Origin: Azotobacter beijerinckii
Lineage (GTDB): Bacteria > Pseudomonadota > Gammaproteobacteria > Pseudomonadales > Pseudomonadaceae
Assembly (NCBI RefSeq): GCF_900110885.1
Contig: NZ_FOFJ01000001.1
Coordinates: forward strand, 62,001-126,000
Direction of reading: 5' to 3'
Length of the DNA: 64,000 bases
This document shows, piece by piece, positions 25,730 to 35,373 of this stretch. The notes beneath the pieces are model-generated. The model saw nothing but the letters and a program-made list of their open reading frames with translations, searched no databases and was not told where the DNA came from. The position numbers and the translations under genes were made by a program. The number at the start of each line of letters is the position of its first letter. Within the stretch, counting starts at the first letter, position 1.

Positions 25730-25819
25730 TGGCGGTGGAGGTGGGATTCGAACCCACGATACGGTTTCCCGTATACACACTTTCCAGGCGTGCTCCTTCA
25801 ACCGCTCGGACACCCCACC
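25730..25819 (-). tRNA. tRNA-Ser (anticodon GGA)
   Basis: 90-nt class II tRNA with long variable arm. The acceptor strand GGTGGGG pairs with CTCCACC (one G-T), with discriminator G and an encoded CCA. The anticodon loop reads CTGGAAA, giving anticodon GGA, which decodes UCC and UCU. The T-arm is GGGTTCGAATCCC. It is intact although an IS630 copy lies about 115 bp away. Confidence 0.97.
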
Positions 25820-25857
25820 GGACATCTACGGACCCTTCTCACCCGTCGACGGCGCGT

Positions 25858-25886
25858 AATTTATCCGAACGACGACCAGAAAGCAA
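25858..25886 (-). promoter_or_regulatory. Candidate promoter of tRNA-Ser
   Basis: On the minus strand TTGCTT (complement of 25881-25886) and TAAATT (complement of 25858-25863) are separated by 17 bp, ending about 38 bases before the tRNA 5' end. An AT-rich stretch upstream (25889-25905) could act as an UP element. Confidence 0.5.
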
Positions 25887-25911
25887 AGCTTTTTTCAAAA
25901 AATTCATGCGT

Positions 25912-26133
25912 TTAGCCTGTGAGTCGGATCCGCAGTACCAGCTTGCCATAGCGGAAGGGTGCCACCATGGGCCAAGCCAGGGCCAGGGAAACGAAGAGGC
26001 TACTGAAGAACAGCTGCACCACTCCCCACGGACTATGGATCGACGAAGCCAGAGCCAAGCCGATCAAAGCCACAAGTGCCAACCCAGTCAGGCAGGCCAG
26101 AGTAGACGCGCTGGAAAGTTTGCACCGAGTCAT
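25912..26133 (-). CDS. Small two-span membrane protein, unknown function
   Basis: 73 residues from the ATG at 26131-26133, which has GGAG eight bases upstream. Two hydrophobic segments, STLACLTGLALVALIGLALA and VVQLFFSSLFVSLALAWPMV, are followed by a basic C-terminus (RYGKLVLRIRLTG), suggesting a hairpin in the inner membrane with cytoplasmic tail. A longer open frame upstream (to 26226) lacks membrane-protein character. No family recognised. Confidence 0.65.
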   Translation of the reverse strand: MTRCKLSSASTLACLTGLALVALIGLALASSIHSPWGVVQLFFSSLFVSLALAWPMVAPFRYGKLVLRIRLTG

Positions 26134-26571
26134 CGACGTGACTCCCTTCGCCCAAGAAAGCATCACCGTACTGCGAGGGCAACAGCACAGCCAATCACTT
26201 CTGCCAATAAATTCAATACACCGCACATTAATAGAGTGCGCCTGCGCCTTTTTTGGCCACAGGCCACCACTCAGCGCCGAACCCCGCTTGATTCAGCGCT
26301 TTCGGACAGACGGTAATGGCTGCGGAATTCCCCGGAAAATGCTCTAACACATGGTGGCAATCGCTGGACTGGTCGGCAAAGGTACCCAATAAATATAAGT
26401 AGCCAAAAAACATACCTAAAAAATTCTAAGCATCGAACGGGAACCCCTTAGAGTCTTTTCTACGAGTCGGTTCCTTTTCACCGCGGGAAGAAGCCGCCTT
26501 GTGGCACAAGATATGCCTTGTAAAAAGGACCCAACGCTATATCGACAATAAAACAATAAGAAAGGCAGAGC
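26134..26571. other. Gap with no gene apart from an IS-end fragment
   Basis: No convincing coding frame was found. The stretch holds an isolated 14-bp match to the right end of the neighbouring IS630 (26335-26348) and AT-rich sequence at 26385-26430 that may carry promoters for the flanking small genes. Confidence 0.5.
26335..26348 (+). repeat. Solitary copy of the IS630 right end
   Basis: GAAAATGCTCTAAC at 26335-26348 is identical to 25605-25618, the right inverted repeat of the intact IS630 plus its TA and two flanking bases. No transposase remnant adjoins it. Confidence 0.7.
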
Positions 26572-26670
26572 ATGTTCAAACAACCCCAAAAGGTCAGGCA
26601 AGTCGGCCTGATCGTTTTCGCCATCACGGTGCTCCTGATCCTGCCCAACCTGAACCACCTGATGGGGTAG
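26572..26670 (+). CDS. 32-residue membrane peptide
   Basis: Short gene ATG 26572 to TAG 26668-26670, encoding MFKQPQKVRQVGLIVFAITV followed by LLILPNLNHLMG. One membrane helix is preceded by a positively charged cytoplasmic segment. AAAGG lies about eight bases upstream. It is too short for statistical gene calling, but the composition and Shine-Dalgarno are convincing. Function unknown. Confidence 0.6.
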   Translation: MFKQPQKVRQVGLIVFAITVLLILPNLNHLMG

Positions 26671-26698
26671 AACGTCGTCGCCCGCGTCATTCATCGAC

Positions 26699-27586
26699 TC
26701 AACGAACTACCGACAGGCACCAGGCCAGCAGCAGCGGAAGAAAACCGAATGCCAGAAAGGTCGAGCACAGCACCAGGCTCGCCACCCGCTCCGGGGAGCG
26801 TCCGGCGCGCACGGCGAACAGGTAGTTGAATACCGCCACCGGCATCGCCGATTGCATGACCAACACGCCCTGCGCTAGCGGTGACAACCCCAGCGCCAGA
26901 GCGACGCCCCAAGCCACGCCGGCCCCGCAGAGCAGCCGCAGCGCACCGAGCAGCATCCCCTGACCGAGTTGGCGGGTACGGATGCTGGCCAGCGACACGC
27001 CGAGGGTGACCAGCATCAGCGGGATGGTCATACCGCCGAGCAGTTGCACGGTATTACCTAGCCAGCGCGGCAGTTCGAGGTCGAGCAGCAGGATCGGTAA
27101 AGCCAGTCCGAGACTGACAATGATCGGGTTGACCAGAAGCTTCCTGAGGGATTGCTCGGCGCCGGAAAGCACCATGCCCAGGGTGAAGTGTCCCACCGAA
27201 AGCACCAAGAAGAAGGCCACCGCCAGCGCCAGCCCCTCCTCGCCAAAGGCATAGAGGCTGATCGGCAACCCCATGTTGCCGGAATTGGGGAACAGGTAGG
27301 CCGGCACCAGTACTTTCCAGTCGTAGCGCAGCAGCCGGCTGAGCAACAGGCCGACCAGCCCCATGGAGAAAGTCACCGCCACACAGGCAGCGGCCATCTG
27401 GCCGAAGGCCCGCGGATCGATCTGGGAATTGCTCAGGGTAGACAACACCAGGCAGGGCGTACCGATGTTGAGAATCAGGCGGGTGACGAAGTCCGTGGGA
27501 TAGACCTGACCAAAGCGCACCCAGAAATAGCCGACTCCGGCCACGATGAAGATCGGCGCCATCACGGCAAATAGCTCGGCCAACAT
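26699..27586 (-). CDS. AEC-family (auxin efflux carrier-like) transporter
   Basis: 295-residue membrane protein of the AEC/BART superfamily with about ten membrane segments. Typical features are the N-terminal MLAELFAVMAPIFIVAGVGY, the motif YLFPNSGNMGLPISLYAFG (conserved N-x-G-N-M-G in the first repeat) and GMTIPLMLVTLGVSLA in the second. Such carriers export or import small carboxylates; the substrate here is unknown. The ATG at 27584-27586 is chosen because it begins the first membrane helix and has AAGG upstream; the longer open frame to 27652 adds a polar stretch not seen in the family. Confidence 0.88.
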   Translation of the reverse strand: MLAELFAVMAPIFIVAGVGYFWVRFGQVYPTDFVTRLILNIGTPCLVLSTLSNSQIDPRAFGQMAAACVAVTFSMGLVGLLLSRLLRYDWKVLVPAYLFPNSGNMGLPISLYAFGEEGLALAVAFFLVLSVGHFTLGMVLSGAEQSLRKLLVNPIIVSLGLALPILLLDLELPRWLGNTVQLLGGMTIPLMLVTLGVSLASIRTRQLGQGMLLGALRLLCGAGVAWGVALALGLSPLAQGVLVMQSAMPVAVFNYLFAVRAGRSPERVASLVLCSTFLAFGFLPLLLAWCLSVVR

Positions 27587-27918
27587 GGACCTTTTCCTTA
27601 CAGGTTGATGAGTGATCGTACATCCTAGCCGCTCCGCTAGGGGATTGGCCAACCCCGTCGGACGATTCGCGAACAGTCGGACTTACAACCTTTAGCGAGT
27701 GGCACTTTGTAACGCAACAGTTGATTATCTCTCTAACAATCAGTTATCCATTCGCCATGGGGACTGCGGCGAACGGTCGCGGTAACTCCCATGCAAGGTT
27801 CGAGAGGAACGTCTCCGGCGCCGATCCGCCGGAACGCCAACGATCTGGGCGCACCCCGCCTGCCGGTTCAGGACCCGGCCCGGCAAGGCAGGTCAGCCCT
27901 TGAAGAGGAGGCTGCAGC
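27587..27918. other. 332-bp intergenic region
   Basis: It separates the minus-strand AEC gene from a plus-strand unknown gene, so it should hold divergent promoters. I see AT-rich sequence at 27715-27755 but no confident promoter pair, repeat or RNA. Confidence 0.4.
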
Positions 27919-28383
27919 ATGAACGATTGGGGAATCATTTCGACCAGAGGCGAGTCTCGCCTGGACTCTTACCGTGCGGCAGAACAGCAGAGCCACAGGG
28001 ATGCCATGGGTGCATGGGAACGCACCGCTGCTGTTGCCGATCTGCAATTCATCCCGCTGTACCGGGAACTATGCGAGAAGGTGAAGCTGCTCGCACAGCG
28101 AGCCGAGAGCTGCATCTGCGGAGCCCCGGAGCGGAGCTTCCATCTCGATGCCGCCAGGGCAATCGATTCGGTGATGGGCTTCGCCAGTGGCCACCCTGCC
28201 ACCCTGACCGGCGAGCAGCGCCGGCTGCTGGACAACCTGCAGTCCGAGTTCCGTCGTACTCTGCAGCAGAGCCTGGACTCCGGCGACCGGCACCGCCAGG
28301 CGGTAGAAAAAGCCAAGTGGGCCGCCCTCGACTTCCTCGAACGCGCTGGTCGGCCTCTCGCCATGGACCCCGTGGCGGCATAA
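27919..28383 (+). CDS. Hypothetical protein, 154 residues
   Basis: Soluble, largely helical protein beginning MNDWGIISTRGESRLDSYRA, with a good Shine-Dalgarno (GAGGAGG) eight bases upstream. A Cys pair occurs in ESCICGAP, and the C-terminal half (RRLLDNLQSEFRRTLQQSLD) is amphipathic and could form a coiled coil. No signal peptide or membrane segment. No family recognised; the neighbours (AEC carrier and AcuI-like reductase) give no clear functional hint. Confidence 0.7.
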   Translation: MNDWGIISTRGESRLDSYRAAEQQSHRDAMGAWERTAAVADLQFIPLYRELCEKVKLLAQRAESCICGAPERSFHLDAARAIDSVMGFASGHPATLTGEQRRLLDNLQSEFRRTLQQSLDSGDRHRQAVEKAKWAALDFLERAGRPLAMDPVAA

Positions 28384-28898
28384 GGCCCGCCGGCAGCCTG
28401 CAAAACCTCGCCGGACCTTCGGCAGGAACGCCCCCCGCTCGAGCAAGGACGCCCCCGAGCCACCTCTCCGCCCCCTCCTCTTCGCTTGCCAAAGCAGGCC
28501 ATCGCGCTGGTCTTCGCTCCCCGCATCCCACGGGCTGGAACCCTCGCTACTGCCTGCATCTCAGTCCGTGCCTTGCGCCATCGGATTGCCGTTTCCCGCT
28601 TTTGATTGCTGTTGGTGTCAGTGGTTGCATGGTCTTTATGGGGTAAAGGGTTTCACCTTTCTACATTTCCGATTTAAGGAAATGTAGTTTACAAAAGCCT
28701 GCTTTTTTGCGTCAGTGAAATCGGTGCAGTACCGACTCTTGTTGCCGGCCTTTATTTAGAGACGGTAAGTCTATAATCTGCCGCACAGCGGTCGCAGCAT
28801 CACTCAAGTGACTGCAAGAAAAGGCCAGGTACGCTCGCGAAAGTCAGGGCATATTTTTCGGCACGCCATAGAAGATCGGTCTAAATAGGAGAAACGGC
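28384..28898. other. 515-bp intergenic region before the AcuI-like gene
   Basis: No gene is convincing here. The right part is AT-rich and contains a TATAAT at 28772-28777 without a good -35, about 120 bp before the next start codon. The short near-palindrome GGAAATGTAG nearby is not clearly significant. Confidence 0.4.
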
Positions 28899-29882
28899 AT
28901 GTTCAAGGCGATTCTGATCGAGAAGGACGAGACGGGTTACCGTGCGCGGAGCACCACGCTGGACGAGGCGCAACTGCCCGAAGGCGACGTGACCGTGCGG
29001 GTGGACTACAGCACGCTCAACTACAAGGATGCGCTGGCGATCACCGGCAAAGGATCGGTGGTGCGCAAGTTCCCGATGGTGCCGGGGATCGACCTGGCCG
29101 GAACGGTCGAGTCCAGTGCCAGCCCGGACTTCAAGCCCGGCGATGCGGTACTGCTCAACGGCTGGGGCGTCGGCGAGCAGCATTGGGGCGGGCTGGCGCA
29201 GAAGGTTCGGCTGGACGGCCGCTGGCTGATCCCCCTGCCCCGGGGCTTCACGCCGCGCCAGGCGATGGCCGTCGGCACCGCCGGCTACACCGCGATGCTC
29301 TCGGTGCTGGCCCTGGAGCGCCACGGCGTTACGCCAGAGCAGGGCGAGGTCCTGGTCACCGGTGCCAACGGCGGCGTCGGCAGCGTCGCTATCGCCCTGC
29401 TCGCCCGCCTCGGCTACCGGGTGGTGGCCTCCACCGGCCGGCCGGAACAGGCCGACTACCTGAAGAGGCTCGGCGCCGGCGAGATCATCGACCGCGCCAC
29501 GCTCTCCGAGCCCGGTCGGCCACTGGCCAGGGAGCGCTGGGCCGGGGTGATCGACTCGGTGGGCAGCCATACTCTGGCCAACGCCTGCGCCGCGACCCGC
29601 TACGGCGGCACCGTCGCCGCCTGCGGCCTGGCCCAGGGCATGGACTTCCCGGCCACGGTGACGCCCTTCATCCTGCGCGGCGTCACCCTGGCCGGCATCG
29701 ACAGCGTGATGCGTCCCCGCGCGGAGCGCATCGCCGCCTGGGAACGCCTGGCCCGCGACCTCGATCTAGCGCTGCTGGACGAGATCACCCGCGAGATCGG
29801 TCTGGACGAGACCATCCCCATGGCCGGCGAGTTGCTCGCCGGGAAGGTTCGCGGCCGGATCGTGGTGGATGTGAACCGCTGA
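28899..29882 (+). CDS. acuI: AcuI/YhdH-type NADPH-dependent (acryloyl-CoA) quinone-reductase-like protein
   Basis: 327-residue zinc-independent medium-chain reductase. The N-terminal GroES-like part includes [16 protein letters not shown] and [13 protein letters not shown]. The Rossmann domain has [20 protein letters not shown], then [20 protein letters not shown] and a C-terminal [20 protein letters not shown]. This is the YhdH/AcuI subgroup, which reduces acryloyl-CoA to propionyl-CoA and detoxifies acrylate; other enoyl or quinone substrates are possible. AGGAG lies seven bases before the ATG. It converges with a LysR-type gene whose target is probably elsewhere. Confidence 0.9.
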   Translation: MFKAILIEKDETGYRARSTTLDEAQLPEGDVTVRVDYSTLNYKDALAITGKGSVVRKFPMVPGIDLAGTVESSASPDFKPGDAVLLNGWGVGEQHWGGLAQKVRLDGRWLIPLPRGFTPRQAMAVGTAGYTAMLSVLALERHGVTPEQGEVLVTGANGGVGSVAIALLARLGYRVVASTGRPEQADYLKRLGAGEIIDRATLSEPGRPLARERWAGVIDSVGSHTLANACAATRYGGTVAACGLAQGMDFPATVTPFILRGVTLAGIDSVMRPRAERIAAWERLARDLDLALLDEITREIGLDETIPMAGELLAGKVRGRIVVDVNR

Positions 29883-29886
29883 GCGC

Positions 29887-30813
29887 TCAGGGCGCCTCGG
29901 CCAGCCGCCGCAGGCGCTCGCCCAGCTCCGCGAAACGGCTCTTGAGCAGGGCGTGGAACTGCTGGACCGCCGGCGAGAACTGCTTGCGGTGCGGACAGAC
30001 CAGGTGCAGCGGCGCCAGCTCGCCCAGGCAATCCCCGAGCAGCACCTGCAGGCGCCCGGCGGCCACATCCTCGCCGACGTCCAGCCAGGACTTGTAGGCG
30101 ATGCCGTGCCCGGCGATGGCCCAGCGGCGCACCACGTCGGCGTCGTCGCTGAGCAGCACCCCACGCACCGCGATCACCCGCCGGCGCCCCTCCTCCTCGA
30201 ACCCCCACTTGTCATGGGCCCGCCCGCCCAGCAGATAGACCAGGCAGGCGTGCCCGGCCAGTTCGTCGAGCGTGTGCGGCCGCCCGCTGCGCGCCAGGTA
30301 ATCCGGCGCGGCCACCAGCACCCGGCGGTTGTCCGGCGCCAGCGGCAGGGCGACGAAGCTGGCGTCCTCCATGGGCCCGTAGCGGATCGCCACGTCGATA
30401 GGATCGCGGAAGATGTCGGCGACCTGGTCGGACAGCAGCAGGCGCAGGGTCAGCCGCGGATGCTCGCGGCAGAACTCCGAGAGCCAGGGCAGCAGCAGGT
30501 TGCGCCCCAGGTCGGAGGGCGCGCTGACCTGCAGCAGGCCCTGCAGCTCGGCCCGCTCCCGGTGCAGGCGCTCGTGGCCTTCGCGCAGGGTTTCCAGCAC
30601 CCGCTCGGCATAGGGCAGGTACTGCTCGCCCTCGGCGGTCAGCCGCAGGCTGCGCGTCGAACGGGCGAACAGGCGGATGTCCAGCTCCCGCTCCAGGCGC
30701 TTGATCGCCGCGCTGACCTGCCCGGGCAGCAGGTCGACCTCCCGCGCGGCACCGGAAAAACTGCCGAGGGCGGCGGAACGGACGAACAGGGCCAGATCCT
30801 CCAGGCGGATCAT
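29887..30813 (-). CDS. LysR-family transcriptional regulator
   Basis: 308-residue LysR-type regulator. The N-terminal winged HTH reads LFVRSAALGSFSGAAREVDL with VSAAIKRLERELDIRLFARS. The C-terminal effector domain resembles periplasmic binding proteins (LLLPWLSEFCREHPRLTLRL, VAIRYGPMEDASFVALPL). The ATG at 30811-30813 has AAGGAG five bases upstream; a GTG two codons earlier is less well placed. It is divergent from the nitroreductase gene 150 bp away, so it may regulate that gene. The effector is unknown. Confidence 0.92.
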   Translation of the reverse strand: MIRLEDLALFVRSAALGSFSGAAREVDLLPGQVSAAIKRLERELDIRLFARSTRSLRLTAEGEQYLPYAERVLETLREGHERLHRERAELQGLLQVSAPSDLGRNLLLPWLSEFCREHPRLTLRLLLSDQVADIFRDPIDVAIRYGPMEDASFVALPLAPDNRRVLVAAPDYLARSGRPHTLDELAGHACLVYLLGGRAHDKWGFEEEGRRRVIAVRGVLLSDDADVVRRWAIAGHGIAYKSWLDVGEDVAAGRLQVLLGDCLGELAPLHLVCPHRKQFSPAVQQFHALLKSRFAELGERLRRLAEAP

Positions 30814-30963
30814 TTTCACTCCTTGAGAGAAAGTGTTGGCTGACTTTGCGGCTTTTCATGGAAAGCCGCACGGCCGAACATCCACCCACCCCGCTCGCCG
30901 CGTCCCACGGCGGGAGCGGAGACCACCAATCGATAACGGAAACCCTCGACAGGAGATCGAACC

Positions 30964-31617
30964 TTGACCATCGCCACCGCCGCCAAGACCCGCTACACCA
31001 CCAAGGCCTACGACCCGGCCCGGAAGATTCCCGAGAACACCCTGGAGGAACTGCGCACCCTGCTGCGCTACAGCCCGTCCTCGGTGAACTCGCAGCCTTG
31101 GCACCACGTCATCGCCGCCAGCGAGGAAGGCAAGGCCCGCGTCGCCAAGGCGACCCAGGCCGGCTACGCCTATAACGAGGCGAAGATCCTCAACGCCTCC
31201 CACGTCGTGGTGCTCTGTGCCCGCACCGACCTGGACGCAGCCCACCTCAAGGCCGTACTGAACCAAGAAGACCTCGACGGCCGCTTCGCCAATCCGGAAG
31301 GCAAGGCCGGCCAGGGCAACGTGCGCAGCTCCTACGTCAACCTGCACCGCTACGACCGCAAGGATCTGCAGCACTGGATGGAGAAGCAGGTCTACCTGGC
31401 CCTCGGCACCCTGCTGCTCGGCGCCGCCGCCCTCGGCGTGGACGCCACGCCCATCGAGGGCTTCGACTTCGGCAAGCTCGACGAGGAGCTGGGCCTGCGC
31501 GAGCGTGGCTTCACCAGCGTGGTGATCGTCAGCCTGGGCTATCGCAGCGACGACGATTTCAACGCCAAGCTGCCGAAGTCGCGCCTGCCCGCCGAGGACA
31601 TCTTCACCGTCCTGTAA
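30964..31617 (+). CDS. nfsB: NfsB-like NAD(P)H nitroreductase
   Basis: 217-residue FMN-dependent oxygen-insensitive nitroreductase/dihydropteridine reductase. Motifs fit: RYTTKAYDPARKIPENTLEE, LRYSPSSVNSQPWHH (FMN phosphate contact), and SYVNLHRYDRKDLQHWMEKQ. The C-terminal GYRSDDDFNAKLPKSRLP is typical of NfsB. The start is TTG at 30964 with AGGAG eight bases upstream; no ATG is close. It reduces nitroaromatics and quinones, probably as a general detoxifying enzyme. It is divergent from the LysR gene, a common regulator-target pairing. Confidence 0.9.
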   Translation: MTIATAAKTRYTTKAYDPARKIPENTLEELRTLLRYSPSSVNSQPWHHVIAASEEGKARVAKATQAGYAYNEAKILNASHVVVLCARTDLDAAHLKAVLNQEDLDGRFANPEGKAGQGNVRSSYVNLHRYDRKDLQHWMEKQVYLALGTLLLGAAALGVDATPIEGFDFGKLDEELGLRERGFTSVVIVSLGYRSDDDFNAKLPKSRLPAEDIFTVL

Positions 31618-31868
31618 GCTGGCCAGCCCCCTCGGGACACTCCCCCGTCCTGCGCGCATCGGACGATGGTGGATGCCCGGAACGGCTCGACGGCAATCCC
31701 CGAGAAACCGGGCGTCAAGGCAACCCGCCCGGTCGCTCCCTGCGCGTGAGGCACAGATCCGCACGGGCGGCCGACAAACCAGCATCGCCCGTTTAGGGGC
31801 GTCATTCATTCGACTTGCCAGTGGCGCTATATTGATTGGCTCACCTCGCCCCTCAAGGGACTTGCCAT

Positions 31869-32651
31869 ATGTGGCTATATACGAGCTGTGACCTGACCTT
31901 CGATATCACGATACCGACGCATTTCGTGCTCATGCTGCGACCGCGCAGCGGTGCGCAGCAATGGGTGGCCCGCGAGGAATACCGGCTGGTGCCGAGCGTC
32001 CCCGCGTTCGAATTCACCGATGGCTACGGTAACCTCTGCCAGCGGCTGACCGTCTCGCCCGGGCACTTCGCGCTGTATACCGCCGCCGAAGTCATGACCG
32101 TGGACTACATGGATCGCGCCCCCGGGGCGCCCTTCGTCGATATCCAGAACCTGCCCGATGCCGTGCTCTGCTACCTGCTGCCCAGCCGCTACTGCGAATC
32201 GGACCGCTTCGGCCAAATGGCGGCCTCGATCACCGCGGGTCGATGGGCGGGCTACGATCAGGTTGCAGCCATCGAGGCCTGGCTGCGCGCCACGATCCGC
32301 TATACCCCAGGCTGCAGCGACATCCCGCTGTCGGCGGTGGAGATCAACGCCAGGCAGGCGGGCGTATGCCGCGATCTCTCCCACTTCGGCATCGCCTTGT
32401 GCCGCAGCCTGTGCATTCCGGCACGCATGGTGGTGGGGTATCTCGAAGGGCTGGAGCCCATGGACCTGCACGCCTGGTTCGAGGCGTACGTCGGCGGGCG
32501 CTGGTATACCTTCGACCCGACGCAGGCCGAGCTGCGGGGCGGCTACGTGGCGATCGGCTATGGCCGCGATGCGGCGGATGTCGCGGTCTACAACCAGTTC
32601 GGTCCCCCGGCGTATCCCTTGACGCAGAAGGTTTGCGTGCGGCGCATGTAA
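31869..32651 (+). CDS. Transglutaminase-like cysteine peptidase-fold protein
   Basis: 260-residue cytoplasmic protein with an N-terminal beta-rich transglutaminase-associated region and a C-terminal transglutaminase-like domain. The catalytic triad is visible: Cys167 in [12 protein letters not shown], His201 in [13 protein letters not shown] and Asp216 in RWYTFDPT. The ATG at 31869 ([20 protein letters not shown]) is preferred over an upstream ATG because it starts the conserved part and has AAGGG nine bases before it. There is no signal peptide. Relatives are often encoded with ATP-grasp or alpha-E proteins; none are adjacent here. Probable peptidase or amidase, substrate unknown. Confidence 0.85.
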   Translation: MWLYTSCDLTFDITIPTHFVLMLRPRSGAQQWVAREEYRLVPSVPAFEFTDGYGNLCQRLTVSPGHFALYTAAEVMTVDYMDRAPGAPFVDIQNLPDAVLCYLLPSRYCESDRFGQMAASITAGRWAGYDQVAAIEAWLRATIRYTPGCSDIPLSAVEINARQAGVCRDLSHFGIALCRSLCIPARMVVGYLEGLEPMDLHAWFEAYVGGRWYTFDPTQAELRGGYVAIGYGRDAADVAVYNQFGPPAYPLTQKVCVRRM

Positions 32652-32714
32652 TGGCCCGCGGCGGTGTCAGCGAGCGGGACCGTTTCCGATCCCCCATCAC
32701 ATCCCGGAGACCCT

Positions 32715-34616
32715 CTAAATCTCCACCTGCGTCCCCAGCTCGATCACCCGGTTCGCCGGCAGCTGGAAGTAGCGCATGCTGCTGTTGGCGCTCTTCTGCA
32801 GGAAGATGAACAGCGCTTCGCGCCAGTGGGCCATGCCGATGCGCTTGCTCAGGATGACGGTTTCCCGGCTGAGGAAGTAGGTGGTGCGCATGGGGCTGAA
32901 GTCCAGCTCCTCGAGATGACTCAGACGCAGGGCGGCGGGAATGTCCGGCTCGTCCATGAAGCCGAAGTGCAGCACTACGCGGTAGAAGCCCTCGCCGTAG
33001 CCGTCAACCTGGAAGCGCCGTTCCTCCGGCACCCGCGGGCTGTCCTCGACCACCACCGTGAGCAGCACCACCCGCTCGTGCAGCACCTGGTTGTGCAGCA
33101 GGTTGTGCAACAGCGCATGGGGCACCACATCCGGCCGCGCGGTGAGAAACACCGCGGTACCCTGCACCCGGTGCGGCGACTGCAGGCGCACGCTGTCGAT
33201 GAAGGCCGGCAGCGGCAGCGCGGTTTCGCCGAGGCGTTCGAAGAGGGTTTCCTTGCCGCGCTTCCAGGTGGTCATCAGGATGAACAGGCCGATCCCGGCG
33301 ATCACCGGGAAGGCGCCGCCCTGGACGATCTTCGGCACGTTGGCGGCGAAGAACAGGCTGTCTACCAGCAGGAAGCCGAGCAGCAACGGGATCGCCAGCC
33401 ATCGCGGCATCTTCCACAGCAGCAGCATCACCGCCGCTACCAGCAGGGTGGTGATCAGCATGGTGCCGGTCACTGCCACCCCATAGGCCGAGGCCAGTGC
33501 CCCGGAGCTCTCGAAGGCGAGCACCAGCAGCACCACCCCGACCATCAGCGCCCAGTTCACCGTGGCGACGTAGATCTGCCCCTCCTCGGCGCTGGAGGTG
33601 TGCTGGACCTGCATGCGCGGCACATAGCCGAGCTGCATCGCCTGGCGGGTCAGGGAGAAGGCCCCGGAGATCACCGCCTGGGAGGCGATGATGGTCGCCA
33701 GTGTGGACAAGGCGATCATCGGCAGCAGCGCCCATTCCGGGGCCAGCAGATAGAAGGGGTTGCGCGCCGCCTCCGGGTCCGCCAGCAGCAGCGCGCCCTG
33801 GCCGAAGTAGTTGAGCACCAGCCCCGGCAGCACCAACAGGAACCAGGCACGGGCAATCGGCCGGCGGCCAAAGTGGCCCATGTCGGCGTAGAGCGCCTCG
33901 GCGCCGGTCAGCGCCAGCACCACCGCGCCGAGAATCGTCACGCCGACGCCCGAATGGACGAGGAAGAAGTTCGCCGCCCACCAGGGATTCAGCGCCTGCA
34001 GCACCTCGGGATGCTGCAGGATGCCATAGATGCCGAGCAGGCCCAGCACCCCGAACCAAACCACCATCACCGGACCGAAGAGGATGCCGATACGCGCCGT
34101 GCCGTGCTTCTGGATCAGGAACAGGGCAACCAGCACCGCGAGCGCCAGAGGGATCACCCACTGGCCGACGCCCTCGAAAGCGAGCTCCAGACCCTCGACC
34201 GCCGACAGTACGGAGATCGCCGGAGTGATCATGCTGTCGCCGTAGAACAGCGCGACGCCGAACAGCCCGAGCAGCACCAGCGCCCGACTCAGGCGCGGTT
34301 GGCCAATGGTGGCACGCCGCGCCAAGGCTGTCAGCGCCATCGCCCCGCCCTCCCCCTCGTTGTCGGCGCGCAGGATGAACAGCACGTACTTAATCGACAC
34401 CACCCAGAGCAGCGACCAGAAGATCAGCGAGAGAACGCCCAGTACCCCGTCGTGGTCGGCCTCCACCCCGTAATGGCCGGCGAAGACCTCCTTCAGGGTG
34501 TACAAGGGACTGGTGCCGATGTCGCCATAGACCACGCCGGTGGCGGCAATCAACAAGCCCAGGGCGGACGAGCCGTGGCGGGGTGGATGGCTCGACTGCA
34601 AGGCGAGTTCGCTCAT
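32715..34616 (-). CDS. kup: Low-affinity K+ uptake protein Kup
   Basis: 633-residue proton-coupled potassium transporter with twelve predicted membrane segments and a C-terminal cytoplasmic tail. The Kup signature [17 protein letters not shown] is at residues 27-43, followed by [19 protein letters not shown] and [10 protein letters not shown]. It begins 58 bases after the kdpE stop and is oriented the same way, so kdpD-kdpE-kup look like one operon. Kup family members serve K+ uptake at low pH or in hyperosmotic conditions. Linkage to KdpDE suggests control by potassium, which is an inference. Confidence 0.95.
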   Translation of the reverse strand: MSELALQSSHPPRHGSSALGLLIAATGVVYGDIGTSPLYTLKEVFAGHYGVEADHDGVLGVLSLIFWSLLWVVSIKYVLFILRADNEGEGGAMALTALARRATIGQPRLSRALVLLGLFGVALFYGDSMITPAISVLSAVEGLELAFEGVGQWVIPLALAVLVALFLIQKHGTARIGILFGPVMVVWFGVLGLLGIYGILQHPEVLQALNPWWAANFFLVHSGVGVTILGAVVLALTGAEALYADMGHFGRRPIARAWFLLVLPGLVLNYFGQGALLLADPEAARNPFYLLAPEWALLPMIALSTLATIIASQAVISGAFSLTRQAMQLGYVPRMQVQHTSSAEEGQIYVATVNWALMVGVVLLVLAFESSGALASAYGVAVTGTMLITTLLVAAVMLLLWKMPRWLAIPLLLGFLLVDSLFFAANVPKIVQGGAFPVIAGIGLFILMTTWKRGKETLFERLGETALPLPAFIDSVRLQSPHRVQGTAVFLTARPDVVPHALLHNLLHNQVLHERVVLLTVVVEDSPRVPEERRFQVDGYGEGFYRVVLHFGFMDEPDIPAALRLSHLEELDFSPMRTTYFLSRETVILSKRIGMAHWREALFIFLQKSANSSMRYFQLPANRVIELGTQVEI

Positions 34617-34674
34617 GGATTAACTCCTGGAAAATGGCTGGCTATCCGGCCGTGGCGAGGGAAAGCTTGCCACC

Positions 34675-35373
34675 TCACGGGGCATGCTCGCGCAGGCGAT
34701 AGCCGATGCCCGCCTCGGTGATGATAAAGCGGGGATCGGCGGGGTCGTCGCCGAGTTTCTGGCGCAGGTGGCCGACTACCACCCGCAGGTAATGGCTGTC
34801 CTCGACATGGGTCGGGCCCCAGATATCCCTGAGCAGTTGCTGCTGGGTGACGACGCGCCCCGGATGGCGGGCGAGCGCGACCAGCACATCGTATTCCTTG
34901 CGGGTCAGGATGATTTCCCGATCTTCCAGGCTGACCCGCCGGCCGTCCAGGTCCACCGCCAACGGGCCGCAGCACACCGTGCCCGGCGGCTCGCCGGGCT
35001 GCGCCGGCCGGCGCAGCAGCGCGCGCACCCGGGCGAGCAGCTCGCGGATGCTGAAGGGCTTGGTCACGTAGTCGTTGGCGCCGCCGTCCAGGGCCAGTAC
35101 CTTCTCGCTGTCGCCGGCGCGTACCGAAAGTACCAGCACCGGCATCTGGGAGTTCCGGCGCAGCTCGGCGAGCAACTCCTTGCCGTCCATGTCCGGCAGA
35201 CCGAGGTCGAGCACCAGCAGGTCGGGCCGCACCTCTGCCGCCAGGACCAACCCCTCGCGGCCGCTGCCGGCCTCCAGAACCCGATAGCCATGGGCAACGA
35301 GGCTGATGCGCAGGAACTTGCGGATCTGTGCTTCATCGTCGACCACCAGGATGCTCTGCGACGCGCCGTTCAT
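34675..35373 (-). CDS. kdpE: Response regulator KdpE
   Basis: 232-residue OmpR-family regulator. The receiver has the acidic pair in LVVDDEAQ (Asp12, Asp13), phospho-acceptor Asp56 in LLVLDLGLPDMDG and Lys in NDYVTKPFS. The winged-helix output ends VEDSHYLRVVVGHLRQKLGD and TEAGIGYRLRE. The ATG overlaps the kdpD stop codon (ATGA), so kinase and regulator are translationally coupled. The normal target kdpFABC is not present in the window; kup directly downstream may be a target. Confidence 0.95.
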   Translation of the reverse strand: MNGASQSILVVDDEAQIRKFLRISLVAHGYRVLEAGSGREGLVLAAEVRPDLLVLDLGLPDMDGKELLAELRRNSQMPVLVLSVRAGDSEKVLALDGGANDYVTKPFSIRELLARVRALLRRPAQPGEPPGTVCCGPLAVDLDGRRVSLEDREIILTRKEYDVLVALARHPGRVVTQQQLLRDIWGPTHVEDSHYLRVVVGHLRQKLGDDPADPRFIITEAGIGYRLREHAP

